NCBI GenBank assembly: GCA_019925105.1
Contig: JAHGAU010000002.1
Span: forward strand, 1,054,001 to 1,118,000
Source: Niebla homalea
Lineage: Eukaryota > Ascomycota > Lecanoromycetes > Lecanorales > Ramalinaceae
Reading direction: 5' to 3'
Length of the DNA stretch: 64,000 nt
Positions 24,430-34,304 of the stretch are shown in pieces. Each line of letters opens with the position of its first letter. The stretch's first letter is position 1. Below the pieces are notes generated by a model. It was not told the DNA's origin. It did not search any database and was given only the letters and a program-made list of their open reading frames with translations. The translations under genes were made by a program, and so were the position numbers.

Positions 24430-25700
24430 TTTATTGGTTTTATTAACTTTATTAACTTTAAAGTTAAAAAAGAAAAATAATAATCAATCCGACTTTAATA
24501 TAAGCAATATTATTAAAGGAAAAAGAGCTATAAAACGTATAAAGAAAGTAAACTATATTATAACCTTTACTTTAATTATAAATAAATTAATGTTATTATA
24601 TTATATAGTATTTATTGCTTTTTTATTATTTTATAAGCTTTATAAAAAGGATAAAAAGATATCTTTTTCTTTATTAAAAATAAGTATATTTTATTATAAT
24701 ACTTTACTTATTAAGTTAAAATATTATCGTTATATATTTAAATACTTATACGTTACGGGTTTTAAGTTAATAATTAAAGTAAAACTTAAAGCTTTTAAAG
24801 AAAAGGTTATATAGGAAAAGGTCTTAATTAAATATATTAAAAAAACGGATAAAATATTAATATTTACTATTTAGGTATTTAAATATAAATTTAACGATAA
24901 AGGGTATTTTATTAAGTATAAAGCGAGACTTTATATAAGGGGTAATTTATAAAAGATTAATTAAGATATATTTATTATTACCCTAATAATTAAGGTTTTT
25001 AGGGTACTTATAACTATAATAGCCGTATTTGATTTGGATATAAGATAGTAAAACGCCGTTAATACGTTTATAAATAACGAGATAAACGAACTTATATATA
25101 TTAAATCATTAAAAGGGTATAAAAATAAAGGCTTATTCCTTTTACTTTAAACTCTATATAAGCTTAAATAATTATTAACTTTATAGTTTAAAAATCTTTT
25201 AAAAACCTTAACGGATTTAAGTTTAAAATAAGTCCCGGAAATTGAATATTTTTTTTATTAATAATTATATAATAATCTTCTTCTTTATAAATAATATCGT
25301 CGTTATTTACGATCGTAAATATAGTTAAAAAATAAATAACTTTTAAAATAAATTCTTTAAGGTTTATAAAATAAAAAACTTAAATAAAATAAAGTAATTC
25401 TTAAGTATAAGGATAATACGAAATTGATTAAATTAAGAAATCCGTTTATATTAAGATAGCTATATTAATAAGCTTATAATAAAATTCAATATTATAATAA
25501 ATTATACTCCTAAAGTACCTTTACGGAATATCGAACCTTTTATTAAAAATACCGGGTAAGCCTTACCTTAAAAGATTTATGTATATTAATAATTTATCGG
25601 CTCTATTAACTTCGCGGCCGTTATTACGAGGACGGATATTACGTACTTAACGTTTAAGTTATTTAAGTTTTTTATAAATCCGTTAAAATAATACTTAAAA
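24430..25700 (+). pseudogene. Copia reverse transcriptase remnant
   Basis: With stops ignored, the plus strand reads copia RT landmarks in order. VFKYKFNDKGYFIKYKARL is the VFKxKxDxxGxxxxYKARLV block. It is followed by NAVNTFINNEINELIYIK (the DVxxAFLxxxLxExVYxxxP block) and LYKLK. An open stretch at 24434-24814 is the degraded linker before RT, not a gene. Stops are TAA/TAG at positions expected for Gln and Trp. Confidence 0.8.
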
Positions 25701-26906
25701 GTAGCTATAAGGGTATTATAATATTTTATATATATTAAGTATTATATTATCGTATATAACGGGAAAATTATTAATCCTTATGCCGTTTTTATAGTATCCT
25801 TAAATACATTATTTATTAACGATTTTAAGATATAATATAGCTTATAAGGTTATATCTTTAAACTTTTAAGGGCTTAATTAATTAAAAAATAATAAAATAA
25901 AAGACGGTAATAATAAGCTTTATTAAAGCTAAACTTTTTAATTTTACTTTTATAATAAAAAAGTTAATATAGTAAAACTATTTCTTTAAGTTAACTATAT
26001 TAAATTTAACTTATTTATTAAAGATAAAATATAATAATATTTAAATAATCCGTATAATTTAAGGGATAAACTTATAATTTATAATAAAACTCCGCTATAT
26101 AAATATATATTACTATTAATTATAATAAGAATATTAGAAGAAAACGTTAATATTAAGTATATATTTATAATAAAGATATTAACGGACGGCCTTATAAAAG
26201 CCTTATTATTATAAAAATATAAAGAATTTATAAGATTCTTAAGTCTTAAAGATAATAAACCTTAAAACCCCGTATTATAATATAACTTAATAAAACCCCG
26301 GAAATGTCGTTTTTAAGAGATTTAACTTTTAAAAATTTATGATTATAAACCGGGTATACGATAATCTTTTAAGGTTTATTTATTTTCGCAGTTTTATTAA
26401 TTTTTTACTTTTTAACTTTTCTTAACGTATATTTAATAATAATTACTTAATAAAATTACTTAAGTTAATATCCGGAGCTTAATTAAGTATATATAAAGCT
26501 TTAAAGTAACTTAAAATATAAAGGTTTTATTATTATTATTGCTTTTAAAGTTACCGATTTTTCTTAACTTTTTAATTTCTTAAACGTTAAATTTAAACCG
26601 CATCTTTTATTTATAATAATTACGGTATATTAATAATCAAAAGGTGGCTATAATAAGGGTATTTAGGATCTATATTATTATTATAATAATATTACGATTT
26701 GAAGGGGGTATATTAACCTGGGTATAGGCATAGTGGTAATATTGTATGGAGTATTACTAAGCCGTTATACGATAGTACCAAAATACTACCATAGCGCGTA
26801 TAGATATCATTACCTGGCCGTACATCTTATACCACCCGGGTATTTTATGCAAATAACACTATGCTTCCTAGATAGATCATATGCAATACACATATATATC
26901 ATCCAC

Positions 26907-27515
26907 GCTAGCAAAAAGGGTATCAGGGCGGCCGCCAGATTCATAATGGCTACGGGCTTGTTACCACAGTTCGGCCTAGCCAAGGAAATGGAGGAAGTGG
27001 TCGAGGACCTAACTAAGAAACCTCGCCGCCGACCCGGGGGCAAAAAGCAGCGGCGGGAAAACTGCACCCAGCAGGGGGCTAAGGGGGCTGTAGATACCGG
27101 GGCGGCGTGGGAGGCGATGCTATATCGGTCGGTAGAGTCGTACGAATAAGGTAATAATAGCATACGTATTAGTAAGGATATTTAATAATATAATCGGAAT
27201 TCTGAAATTTTAGTATTAAATAAACCCGTAAAATAACGGAAGAGTAATAGGTTTAAAGGTAACCCTTAAGTGGATTCAGTCGTAATATTATAGGTTTTCT
27301 TAAAAAAGGTATATAAATAAATTCCTATTCTTTAAACGGCCGTAAATGCTTTTAGCCTTTAAGACGTAAATAGAAACTGGGTGGATACCGGTTTTTATTC
27401 TTAACGTTATGGATATCGGGTTTTTTACGGTTACTAGTAAGGTTAAATGGCCGAGTATTAGGGAACGCCGGAATTAGCTTAGCTAGATCCGTAGTATAAA
27501 TCAATTAATCAATCA
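26907..27515 (+). mobile_element. 5'-truncated LINE fragment with (CAAT)n tail
   Basis: 609-bp insertion into the copia right LTR, flanked by a 13-bp TSD ATATATCATCCAC (26894-26906 and 27516-27528). It ends ATAAATCAATTAATCAATC, the tail of all LINE copies here. Its first 240 bp are of balanced composition and encode the C terminus of LINE ORF2 (GLAKEMEEVVEDL, PRRRPGGKKQRRENC, stop at 27147-27149). The same C terminus, degraded, occurs in LINE B at about 46,870-46,980 on the minus strand. The remaining 360 bp are RIP-like. Confidence 0.85.
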
Positions 27516-27674
27516 ATATATCATCCACTCTTATGCGGTACTACGTCTGACATTAAGTTTATTAGGCTCGTCGCGTTTATTACGTTATCTAAATCTAAGA
27601 TCCTCGTAATAATAACGTTTATACGTCTATATCGCTATAATAACTATTGCGATCTTATATCATTAATATTAAAT

Positions 27675-27851
27675 AATAACGTGCTTAGTATAAAGGGTAA
27701 AATATATATAACATATATAATTATTGAGTAGGTAGCTAACTATATAGGTGTTCCAAATATAAAGGTGCGCGCCAAGCAAGCGGAATAAGGTAGAGCCGCT
27801 CCGCTCCGGTAAGGCTGAGGCCTGAGGATCAGCTCTGCTGATGCCCTAACA
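27675..27851 (+). repeat. Right LTR of family-1 small element, copy 1
   Basis: 177 bp, partner of 20082-20258, with more RIP changes in its first half and the conserved GC-rich core at about 27,765-27,845. It ends CCTAACA. Its first two bases no longer read TG. Confidence 0.75.
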
Positions 27852-28248
27852 ATGTTATTAATATATAAAAGATTAAGGTTTATTATATCTAAAAGCCCGT
27901 TACTTAATAACTTAACTAGCCCGGGGTTTTACCCTTATAAATACCGTAAGCCGGGGGATAGTTATACGTATTAACCGGATAAACTTTATTTATCCATATA
28001 TTTTATTAATAATCCTAGCTATCTTTTCTTTAATATAAATAATTTTAAACTAAAATAAAAAATATAACGTTAGAATCGGAAACCTTATAAAGTTTATACC
28101 GTAATAAATATAAGGTATCCTTTAAGGGTATTTTATTAAATACGTTTCTTTATAAGCATTATAATACTTATATTAAATTTCCTTTAATTAAAATGTTTTA
28201 ATTTATTATTTTATAGAAAAGGGATTTAAACCATTTAACTTTAAAAGG
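27852..28248. other. Unassigned AT-rich DNA
   Basis: About 400 bp of RIP-like sequence between two elements, containing AGCCCGGGGTTTTACC-like GC patches but no recognisable coding frame. It probably belongs to the same older repeat as 19,623-20,081. Confidence 0.35.
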
Positions 28249-28581
28249 TGTTAGACTGACTCCGCCGGCGGCACGCCGGCGGGACTAGTAAAGGTAGGTG
28301 TAGAAGACGTGACGTTACAGTTTAGATACTTAGGTACCACTTTAATAAGTAGATTGATAATAAGATTAATTCTTAAGGAACTTAGAAAGAACTGGGGCAT
28401 AGCCTTTACTTAAGGTAAAGGTGATAACTACCCCGCTTTACGCCTATTGAGCTACGGCTTATGAATAACGTATACCAAGGCCGTTGCCAAGGCCCTTTGC
28501 CAAGGCCTAACGGCCTACCTTGGCGCAGCAGTATGGCGCACCACTGTGGCGCCGGCGCAGAGATGGCGCTAGCTGCTAATA
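28249..28581 (-). mobile_element. Solo LTR of the gypsy family
   Basis: 333 bp flanked by a perfect 5-bp TSD AAAGG (28244-28248 and 28582-28586). It equals the LTRs of the gypsy elements at 35161-43356 and 57151 onward, in antisense orientation. It contains the GC-rich inverted repeat CGCCGGCGGCACGCCGGCG. It is clearly less mutated than the LTRs of the two larger copies. A solo LTR is the usual product of recombination between the two LTRs of a full element. Confidence 0.88.
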
Positions 28582-28646
28582 AAAGGATCGCAATAAAATA
28601 TTACTTTTTTAAAGTTAAGCTATATAATTAAAAAATCATATTTAAG

Positions 28647-28808
28647 TGTTACGGATATGCATAAAGTATATAAAGTGAGTAGGTATAATATATGTAATAA
28701 GTAGCTATTTAGCTATAAAGGTGGGAAATATGAATATACGCGCCAAACACCGGAACAAGGTAAGCCCGCTTCGTATTAAGGGATCCTCCCAAGGTCTATA
28801 CCGTGATA
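28647..28808 (+). repeat. Left LTR of family-2 small element
   Basis: 162 bp, TGTTACGGATATGCATAAAG to CCGTGATA. It pairs with 30085-30246, and the two differ mainly by C/T and G/A changes. Confidence 0.8.
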
Positions 28809-29489
28809 ATATACCTATAAAAAAGAGAAAAAAGCGACGTCCTCATCGCGATATATCCACTATAAAACACCATGAATTTTAATAGCCTCGGTAATAGAGG
28901 TAATTAAGAGTAAGCCCCGAGTATATGGATAACGCTATTCCTATATATAATTATTAAGAAATAAAGGGTGGTAAAATCGCATATTAAAAAAAAACCGAAA
29001 AACCTTAAGCTGAAAAAGGGTATAAGCCGAGCAATTATTATGATTTACCCGGGAAATAGTCGTAATTTTTAATTGAGCTAAAAGGCTTAAAAACGTCATC
29101 TCCGAGGTATTACCGTGGTCGTATCTTACTTGGTGGCTACGTGGTCTTACCGACTTATATTTCTTGCTTAATCTTTACTTTTAAACCCGTAATTGGCTTT
29201 ATAATACTACTTAATAATATTTAAGAGCCAGGTATATTTAAAACTAGCGATTCCGATATAACAATCGGTATAAATGACTTTGTCTATAGTTTTATTATCT
29301 TTAAGTTTATATTTAAAACCGTTTTAAGATAAAGCGAAACGTAATAGACGGTGGAATAGGTAATTATTATTAAAAGTGCATTATCTCTAATAAAAAGGTA
29401 TAGGCTTATCTTTAAGGTTTTTTATTCCAGCTTTTATACTATCTTTTCCATCTTTATTTATTGTATTTGTAAATGTTTTAATTAAGGAC

Positions 29490-29990
29490 TTATTTTAAGC
29501 TTTAACCTATAGCTCTTACTTTAAGGATTTTAAGGTAGACTTTTAAGGTAAAAATAACTTTTGAGGTAAAGGCGATTTAACTAATGAAGATGGATTCAAA
29601 AGTACTGTACTTAATTTGGGTATAAATTTATTAAAGAGGTCCTTAAGTATTATAGGTAATAGCACCTTTAATAGTAATACTTTGACTGAGGGTGTTGATT
29701 TAATAAGAGATTTAAGAGGTATAAATCTTATATAGAGGTTATAGATAATAAGATGTAATTTAAGTGAGAAATAACTAGTTAATAAGCTTGTTAATAAAAG
29801 TATTAATGATAAAGTCCTGGATCTTATAGGTAAGGGTTAAGATAAAAGTAATTTAATCGATTTAAGAGCTGATAAATATAACAGTAATAAGGTTAAAGCT
29901 AAGCTTACTAAAGAGCTTATTAAGCGAGTAAATAAAGGTATAACGGCTTAACAGGTGTCCTATTAAAAGGATCCGCTTGGTAAGGGATTA
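29490..29990 (+). pseudogene. Remnant ORF of family-2 small LTR element (unknown protein)
   Basis: One plus-strand frame stays coding-like for over 160 codons, interrupted only by TAA, TAG or TGA of the kind RIP produces. It includes EDGFKSTVLNLGINLLKRSL, SIIGNSTFNSNTLTEGVDLI and SNKVKAKLTKELIKRVNKG. There is no similarity to Gag zinc knuckles or to pol enzymes that I can see. The function is unknown. Confidence 0.45.
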
Positions 29991-30084
29991 GGTGGATAAG
30001 CTATAATATAGCCACCTTAACTTAAGGCAATAAAGATTATATTCGATTTATAGTAATAGTTAAATATTAGTTATTGCTATTATT

Positions 30085-30246
30085 TATCACGGATATACAT
30101 AAAGCATATTAAGTAAGTAAGTATAATATATATAATAAATAGCTATTTAGCTATAAAGGTAGGAAATATAAGTATACGCGCCAAGCACCGGAACAAGGTA
30201 AGCCCGCTCCGTGCCAAGGGATCCTCCCAAGGTCCATACCGTGACA
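30085..30246 (+). repeat. Right LTR of family-2 small element
   Basis: 162 bp, TATCACGGATATAC to CCGTGACA, followed by the TSD TTAAG. It retains more C and G in its 3' half than the interior of the element. Confidence 0.8.
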
Positions 30247-30251
30247 TTAAG

Positions 30252-30755
30252 AAAAATACCGGTTATTATTTATTAATATTAAGACTTACTTTATTATTTT
30301 TTATTAGTTTAACCCGCATAAATAACTTAAAATATATAAAGTTTTTATAACGTACCGGGCTTATCTTTTTGATTTATTAATCTTATATATATTACGAGCA
30401 TGCTGGCTTATAAGGACTACTGGGTGATGCACCTGGTGGATGGACCATGAGTATTACGGTAACAATATATAAGCGAGTTATTCGGGTCGTTTATTCCGGT
30501 TATTAATTATAAGGGGTAAGGTAGGTCAACGTATATTAATAAAAGGCCTTTTTAATTAATATTTATACTTTTAATCTTTATAGTTATTCTTTCAATTAAT
30601 ATATATCCTTATAATTTTATTTTAAGTATAACTTTTATTATAAAAATAACTATTAACTTTTCCTATAGTTATATATAAATGTAGATATTTTTAAATAAAC
30701 CCCGGAAGCCTTAATTCTTACCGGAATTAGTAAGTTTTAGAATATATATTAGAAA
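30252..30755. other. Unassigned AT-rich DNA with a small unmutated patch
   Basis: RIP-like sequence between the family-2 element and LINE C. A patch at about 30,398-30,460 (GCATGCTGGCTTATAAGG.. and CACCTGGTGGATGGACC) still holds several CA and TG dinucleotides. The 3' part could include the LINE 5' UTR, whose exact start is not visible. Confidence 0.35.
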
Positions 30756-31938
30756 AGAAGAAGGATGGCGATGAACGAGGAGACCCCAAGTGTCCAAAAC
30801 GATACGTATACGTATAGCTTAAGTAACAGTAAGGTAAATGCCTTAAATACGATAAGTATAGGTAACGTAATAATTAAGATCGAAAGGGTAGAAAAACGAA
30901 CGGCCTATATTGGTGGAGATAGTGATAAATCGTATAAATAACGCGGTAACGATAAGATAAAAAACTTTTAAATTAAATAAAAAACTTATGAGCAACGAGA
31001 TATACGTAGGGAAACGCGTAAAATACGTAAAAATAATATAATTATAATAAATAAATAAAGGATTAAAAAAGCCAGAACGGTAATTATAATAAAGGGAACG
31101 GGAAATAAATAAGTATAAAGTAATAACGGCGATAAGGTTATTAAAAGTATATAAAATAGAAGAGAAATAAATAAAGGGAATAAATAGCTATATAATTAAG
31201 GGCAAATTATAAAAAGGTTAAATCGGTAAATATACGGAAAAAAGCAATAAATAAAAAAGCGGTAAAAATTTAAAAAGGCCTCCTTATAATAGAATAAAAA
31301 AATATTATATTAAAACCCTAATTAATATTACGGGTAAAATTACGGAGCGTAAAAGACTTTTATATAAGAACGGATACGGGGTTAAAAGAATTAAAGCGGT
31401 TACGTAAAACGTAGGAAAAAATAATAAAAACATTAACGAATAATAAAAAGGGAGTTAAAGGAGCCTTATATAAGGTGAAGGAGCGTTAATAAAAGCGTTA
31501 TAAAAAAAGAAAGTTAAACGGTAAAAACTATAAAAATAATACTTATAATAATAAGGAAAAGGATAATAAAGATTAAAGGAAAAATTACTGCGTTTAAAAA
31601 GGCGAAAACGGTAATAATCCAACTATTAAGTAATAAGGAAAAGGATATAAATATAAAAATGAACCCTTTATAATTAATAAAAACCTTTAAAGTAACGGAA
31701 AAACCACTTATAAAATAAATTATTATAATATATAAATTATAAAGTAAAAATATTGTCCTTAATACGGCGTTTTTAAAGGTAAAAAAGGAATTAAAGAAAT
31801 TAAAAACGTAAGTTAATAAGGGGAAATTCAAGTTAATAAAAATATTAAAATAATCGTTTATTATTATAATAAATAAAATATATTTGATACGCTTTATAAA
31901 GGCGGAAAGGGAATTTATTTTAAAATATATAATTGAAA

Positions 31939-32666
31939 TGGGGCGAGCGTGGCGAAATGGCATTTTTGCGTGCGGAAGATAAACTATAGAATGATCGAAC
32001 ATTTTAAGGGTGGGGGACGATTTCGCTAAGAGCCCTTAAACCTTATCCGGTAAATTACGTAATTAATATAAATAAAATAATAATAAATATCTAACGATTT
32101 ATTAATATGCGTAATTAACCTTAAATAAGCTTAATTGCCATATAGGGTCAGTAAAAAGGGATTATAGGGATTTAACGTTAAAGGGTTAAAGTTAAAATTA
32201 AATAAGGTTAATTTAAAAAGAATTATAATAACGAAATACTTAAGGTAAAATCCGGGCGTTAAGAATAATAAAATTATATAATCGGGGCCGCCTTCCCCCG
32301 ATTAGGTTTAATAAAGCTATTAAGTTCTTATGATAAATTATAATAATAATATTAAATCTCTGGCGGAAATAATAAATTAAGGATTTAAAGCATTTATTAA
32401 TCTTAATTGGATTAATATAAAAACTTAATCGTAATATTAAGGTAAATAATTACGGGAAAGAAATTTTCATTTAAATCGGATTAACCTTTAAGGTAAATTA
32501 AGTTTAAGTTAATTAATTATAGTTTACTCTTCCCTTTTAAGATTAAAGTAATAAGTTTAAAATAAATATAAATACTAAGAAAATCGTAGCCTAGTTATTA
32601 GCATTGCGGAACGCTGAAATTAACAGATAGCTAGACTCGTATATAAATCAATCAATCAATCAATCA
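31939..32666 (+). mobile_element. SINE-like element with tRNA-like head and LINE-type tail
   Basis: 728-bp insertion in LINE C with a 12-bp TSD ATATAATTGAAA (31927-31938 and 32667-32678). It starts TGGGGCGAGCG. TGGCGAAATGG at 31950-31960 fits the pol III A box (TRGYNNARNGG). Thirty-one nt later GATCGAACA (31992-32000) fits the B box with one mismatch. The last 70 bp (GGAACGCTGAAATTA.. to (TCAA)n) match the LINE 3' end, while the body matches no LINE region. The head does not fold as an intact tRNA. The alternative is a 5'-truncated divergent LINE. Confidence 0.55.
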
Positions 32667-32857
32667 ATATAATTGAAAAAAATATGGTCCTTTATCCCGG
32701 GTTAAAAATTATAAATTATAAACTTTTACCTATAATAAAAAGACTGGATACCCTTAATTACGTAAAAAGATACTTTATGGTTGTCTTAAATATGACGTTA
32801 ATAAAAATATATAACGATATCCTTAATAAGGGAATAACGGAAAGTAAATTTTTTAAG

Positions 32858-33182
32858 TGTACTACCTAAGATGTCGATACAGGGCGGACACGTGGGGAGA
32901 CAGGAAAGCAGCAGGTCCAAAGGTAACCCTTAAAAGGACTTAGTTATAATATTATAAGTTTTCTTCGAGAAAGCGTATAAATAAATTATTACTCTCTAAA
33001 CGGCTATAAACGCTCTCTATCCTTTGGAATGAAAATAAAGGCTAAATAAATACCGGTCCTTAATCTTAATATTATTAATATTAGGTTTTTACGGTTATTA
33101 ATAAGGCTTAATAACCGGTTATTAAGGATTGCCGGAATTAGCTTAACTAGATCCGTAGTATAAATCAATCAATCAATCAATC
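32858..33182 (+). mobile_element. Short 5'-truncated LINE insertion
   Basis: 325-bp LINE 3' end with (CAAT)n tail inside LINE C, flanked by TSD AAATTTTTTA (32846-32855 and 33083-33192 side: 33183-33192). Its first 65 bp keep normal composition (GGCGGACACGTGGGGAGAC) and the rest is RIP-like. LINE C sequence resumes immediately after it. Confidence 0.8.
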
Positions 33183-34019
33183 AAATTTTTTAGGTTAATC
33201 CGGTTATAAAATAAGGCGGTAGATATTACCTAATATTTTAAATATTAAGGTTATAGGCATATTATTATAAAATATTTTAATAATATAAAGTATACAATAT
33301 ATATTAAGGGCTATAATACTTATAAGTATATAAGTTTAATATTAAAGGGCTTAATAAAGGATATGTTTAAATATATAACATAAAAAAAATAATTACCCGG
33401 CGTAGGATTTATAATATTTAAAATAAGTTAAGGAAATTAAACGTAAAAAAACCAGGATAATGGTTAAGGTTTAACGCTATAATTTATATAAATTTAAGCC
33501 GGTAAAATAACCGAAGGTAATCCTTAAGTATAAATAAAATTAATTAAATAAGGAAAAGTAAAAAGCAATAATAAATAACGTAAAGAAAAGAAAGCTTATT
33601 TTAATATTAATCTTTAAATTTAACTGTTTTAAGGTAATAACGGTAATTATAAAAAGTTAAAATAAATAGTACTTATTTTTAATGAAAAAAAATTAACTTA
33701 AATAAATATTAATAAGGAAGTTTTAATAAAAATTAATATATAATATCTTAATATTTTTAAGAATAATATTGATTGATTGATTGATTTATATTACGAATCT
33801 AGTTAAGTTAATTTCGGCGTTCTATAATAATCAGTTTATTAACCTTATTAAAAGCCGTAAAAACCTGATACTTTAATTATTAAAATAAAACCGCTATTTA
33901 CTTAACCTCCGCTCATTTAAAGCGAATATCCTTAATTACTTAAAGAGTGTGGCGTGCTCAGTATAAAGGGTGTGTAATAAGTAATATGTATGAATGTTAA
34001 GTAGGTAGCTAACTATGTA

Positions 34020-34304
34020 CGGATCGCGGCACTAAAAGTCCTGGAGTACGCTAAACCAGGATCCTGCTTAGTAATGTATTTAATGCAATTACGGTATTAT
34101 ATTCAGGGCCTTAGGGAGTGTTCCCTAAGAAGGTCCCTATAGCCGCTGGAGTATAGTGGCTTAAGCGGCGCGTCGAGCTTCGCCCGCCAGGGAGTTGGGC
34201 CCGAGCTTCTTATATTTTACTTAATACCCTTAGATTACAGCTCAGAATAAATAACAATAATTCGAGGTTTTAGCGTACTCCAGGACTTTTAGTGCCACGA
34301 TCCG
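34020..34304. mobile_element. MITE with 36-bp terminal inverted repeats, Tc1/mariner-like
   Basis: 285-bp insert in the left LTR of family-1 copy 2. The terminal inverted repeats are CGGATCGYGGCACTAAAAGT and onward, about 36 bp with one mismatch. It is flanked by duplicated TA (34018-34019 and 34305-34306). The empty site is seen in the intact LTR at about 43,900 (CTATGTAGGTGTT). The interior is non-coding and keeps normal base composition, fitting its short length. TA duplication points to the Tc1/mariner superfamily. Confidence 0.85.

Larger units (their letters stand above)
21349..27552 (+). mobile_element. Ty1/copia LTR retrotransposon, RIP-inactivated
   Basis: Inserted in the family-1 element with a 5-bp TSD TTAAG (21344-21348 and 27553-27557). 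The left LTR is 21349-21568. The right LTR is 26711-27552 and is split by a LINE fragment at 26907-27515. LTR ends read TGTCAG and CTGACA, RIP-altered in places (for example TATTAACC at 26711). A purine tract GAAGGGGG lies at 26701-26708 just before the right LTR. Without the insert the element is about 5.6 kb, normal for copia. The plus-strand pol is full of stops, so it cannot be functional. Confidence 0.88.
20082..27851 (+). mobile_element. Small non-autonomous LTR element, family 1, copy 1 (interrupted)
   Basis: LTRs at 20082-20258 and 27675-27851 (177 bp each) share the core AGAGCCGCTCCGCTCCGGT and end in CCTAACA. The internal part is only about 1.2 kb (20259-21348 plus 27558-27674), because the rest is an inserted copia element. 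No reverse transcriptase, integrase or protease trace is seen in the family's own interior, so it should depend on enzymes supplied by others. A Lys-rich coding remnant lies at about 20,860-21,300 and is matched in copy 2. The flanking TSD is not clear for this copy. Orientation is assigned from the coding remnant. Confidence 0.75.
28647..30246 (+). mobile_element. Small non-autonomous LTR element, family 2
   Basis: LTRs of 162 bp at 28647-28808 and 30085-30246, bounded by TGTYACGG and CCGTGAYA. A perfect 5-bp TSD TTAAG flanks it (28642-28646 and 30247-30251). The interior is 1.28 kb with no pol motifs. The LTR middle (ACGCGCCAA..CCGGAACAAGGTA) resembles family 1. The leader at 29,030-29,115, including TTTACCCGGGAAATAGTCG, also matches family 1 at 20,440-20,530. 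The two families therefore share ancestry. A broken plus-strand frame at about 29,490-29,990 is described separately. Confidence 0.8.
30756..33768 (+). mobile_element. LINE C, non-LTR retrotransposon (5' part)
   Basis: Starts around the ORF1 ATG at 30765 (MAMNEETPSVQNDTYTYSLS), matching the ORF1 starts of LINE A (45625) and LINE B. The sequence parallels LINE A as far as about 53,290 (ORF1 and the start of ORF2). It is then cut at about 33,769 by the tail of LINE D. Two insertions with TSDs lie inside it (31939-32666 and 32858-33182). Its distal part would be beyond LINE D and is not in the window. The 5' boundary is uncertain by some tens of bases. Confidence 0.75.

Noticed and set aside
24434..24814. 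126-codon plus-strand ORF as an independent gene
   Set aside because: It lies in the copia pol frame just before the RT remnant and is dominated by Lys, Ile and Leu from AT-rich sequence.
26733..27149. 138-codon ORF as a novel host gene
   Set aside because: It is a chimera: copia LTR sequence up to 26906 joined to the C terminus of LINE ORF2 by a truncated LINE insertion with a 13-bp TSD.
21349..27552. The large span of the first small LTR element as one 7.8-kb autonomous retrotransposon
   Set aside because: The pol region belongs to a separate copia element with its own LTRs and TTAAG duplication; copy 2 of the family shows the interior is only about 1.2 kb.
31514..32002. 162-codon minus-strand ORF
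   Set aside because: It is antisense to LINE C ORF1 and runs into the SINE-like insert; its Ile/Phe-rich composition reflects AT content.
32640..33785. Short tandem CAAT/ATTG repeats as a CRISPR-like array or microsatellite locus
   Set aside because: Each run is the 3' tail of a separate LINE or SINE insertion, with TSDs on either side.
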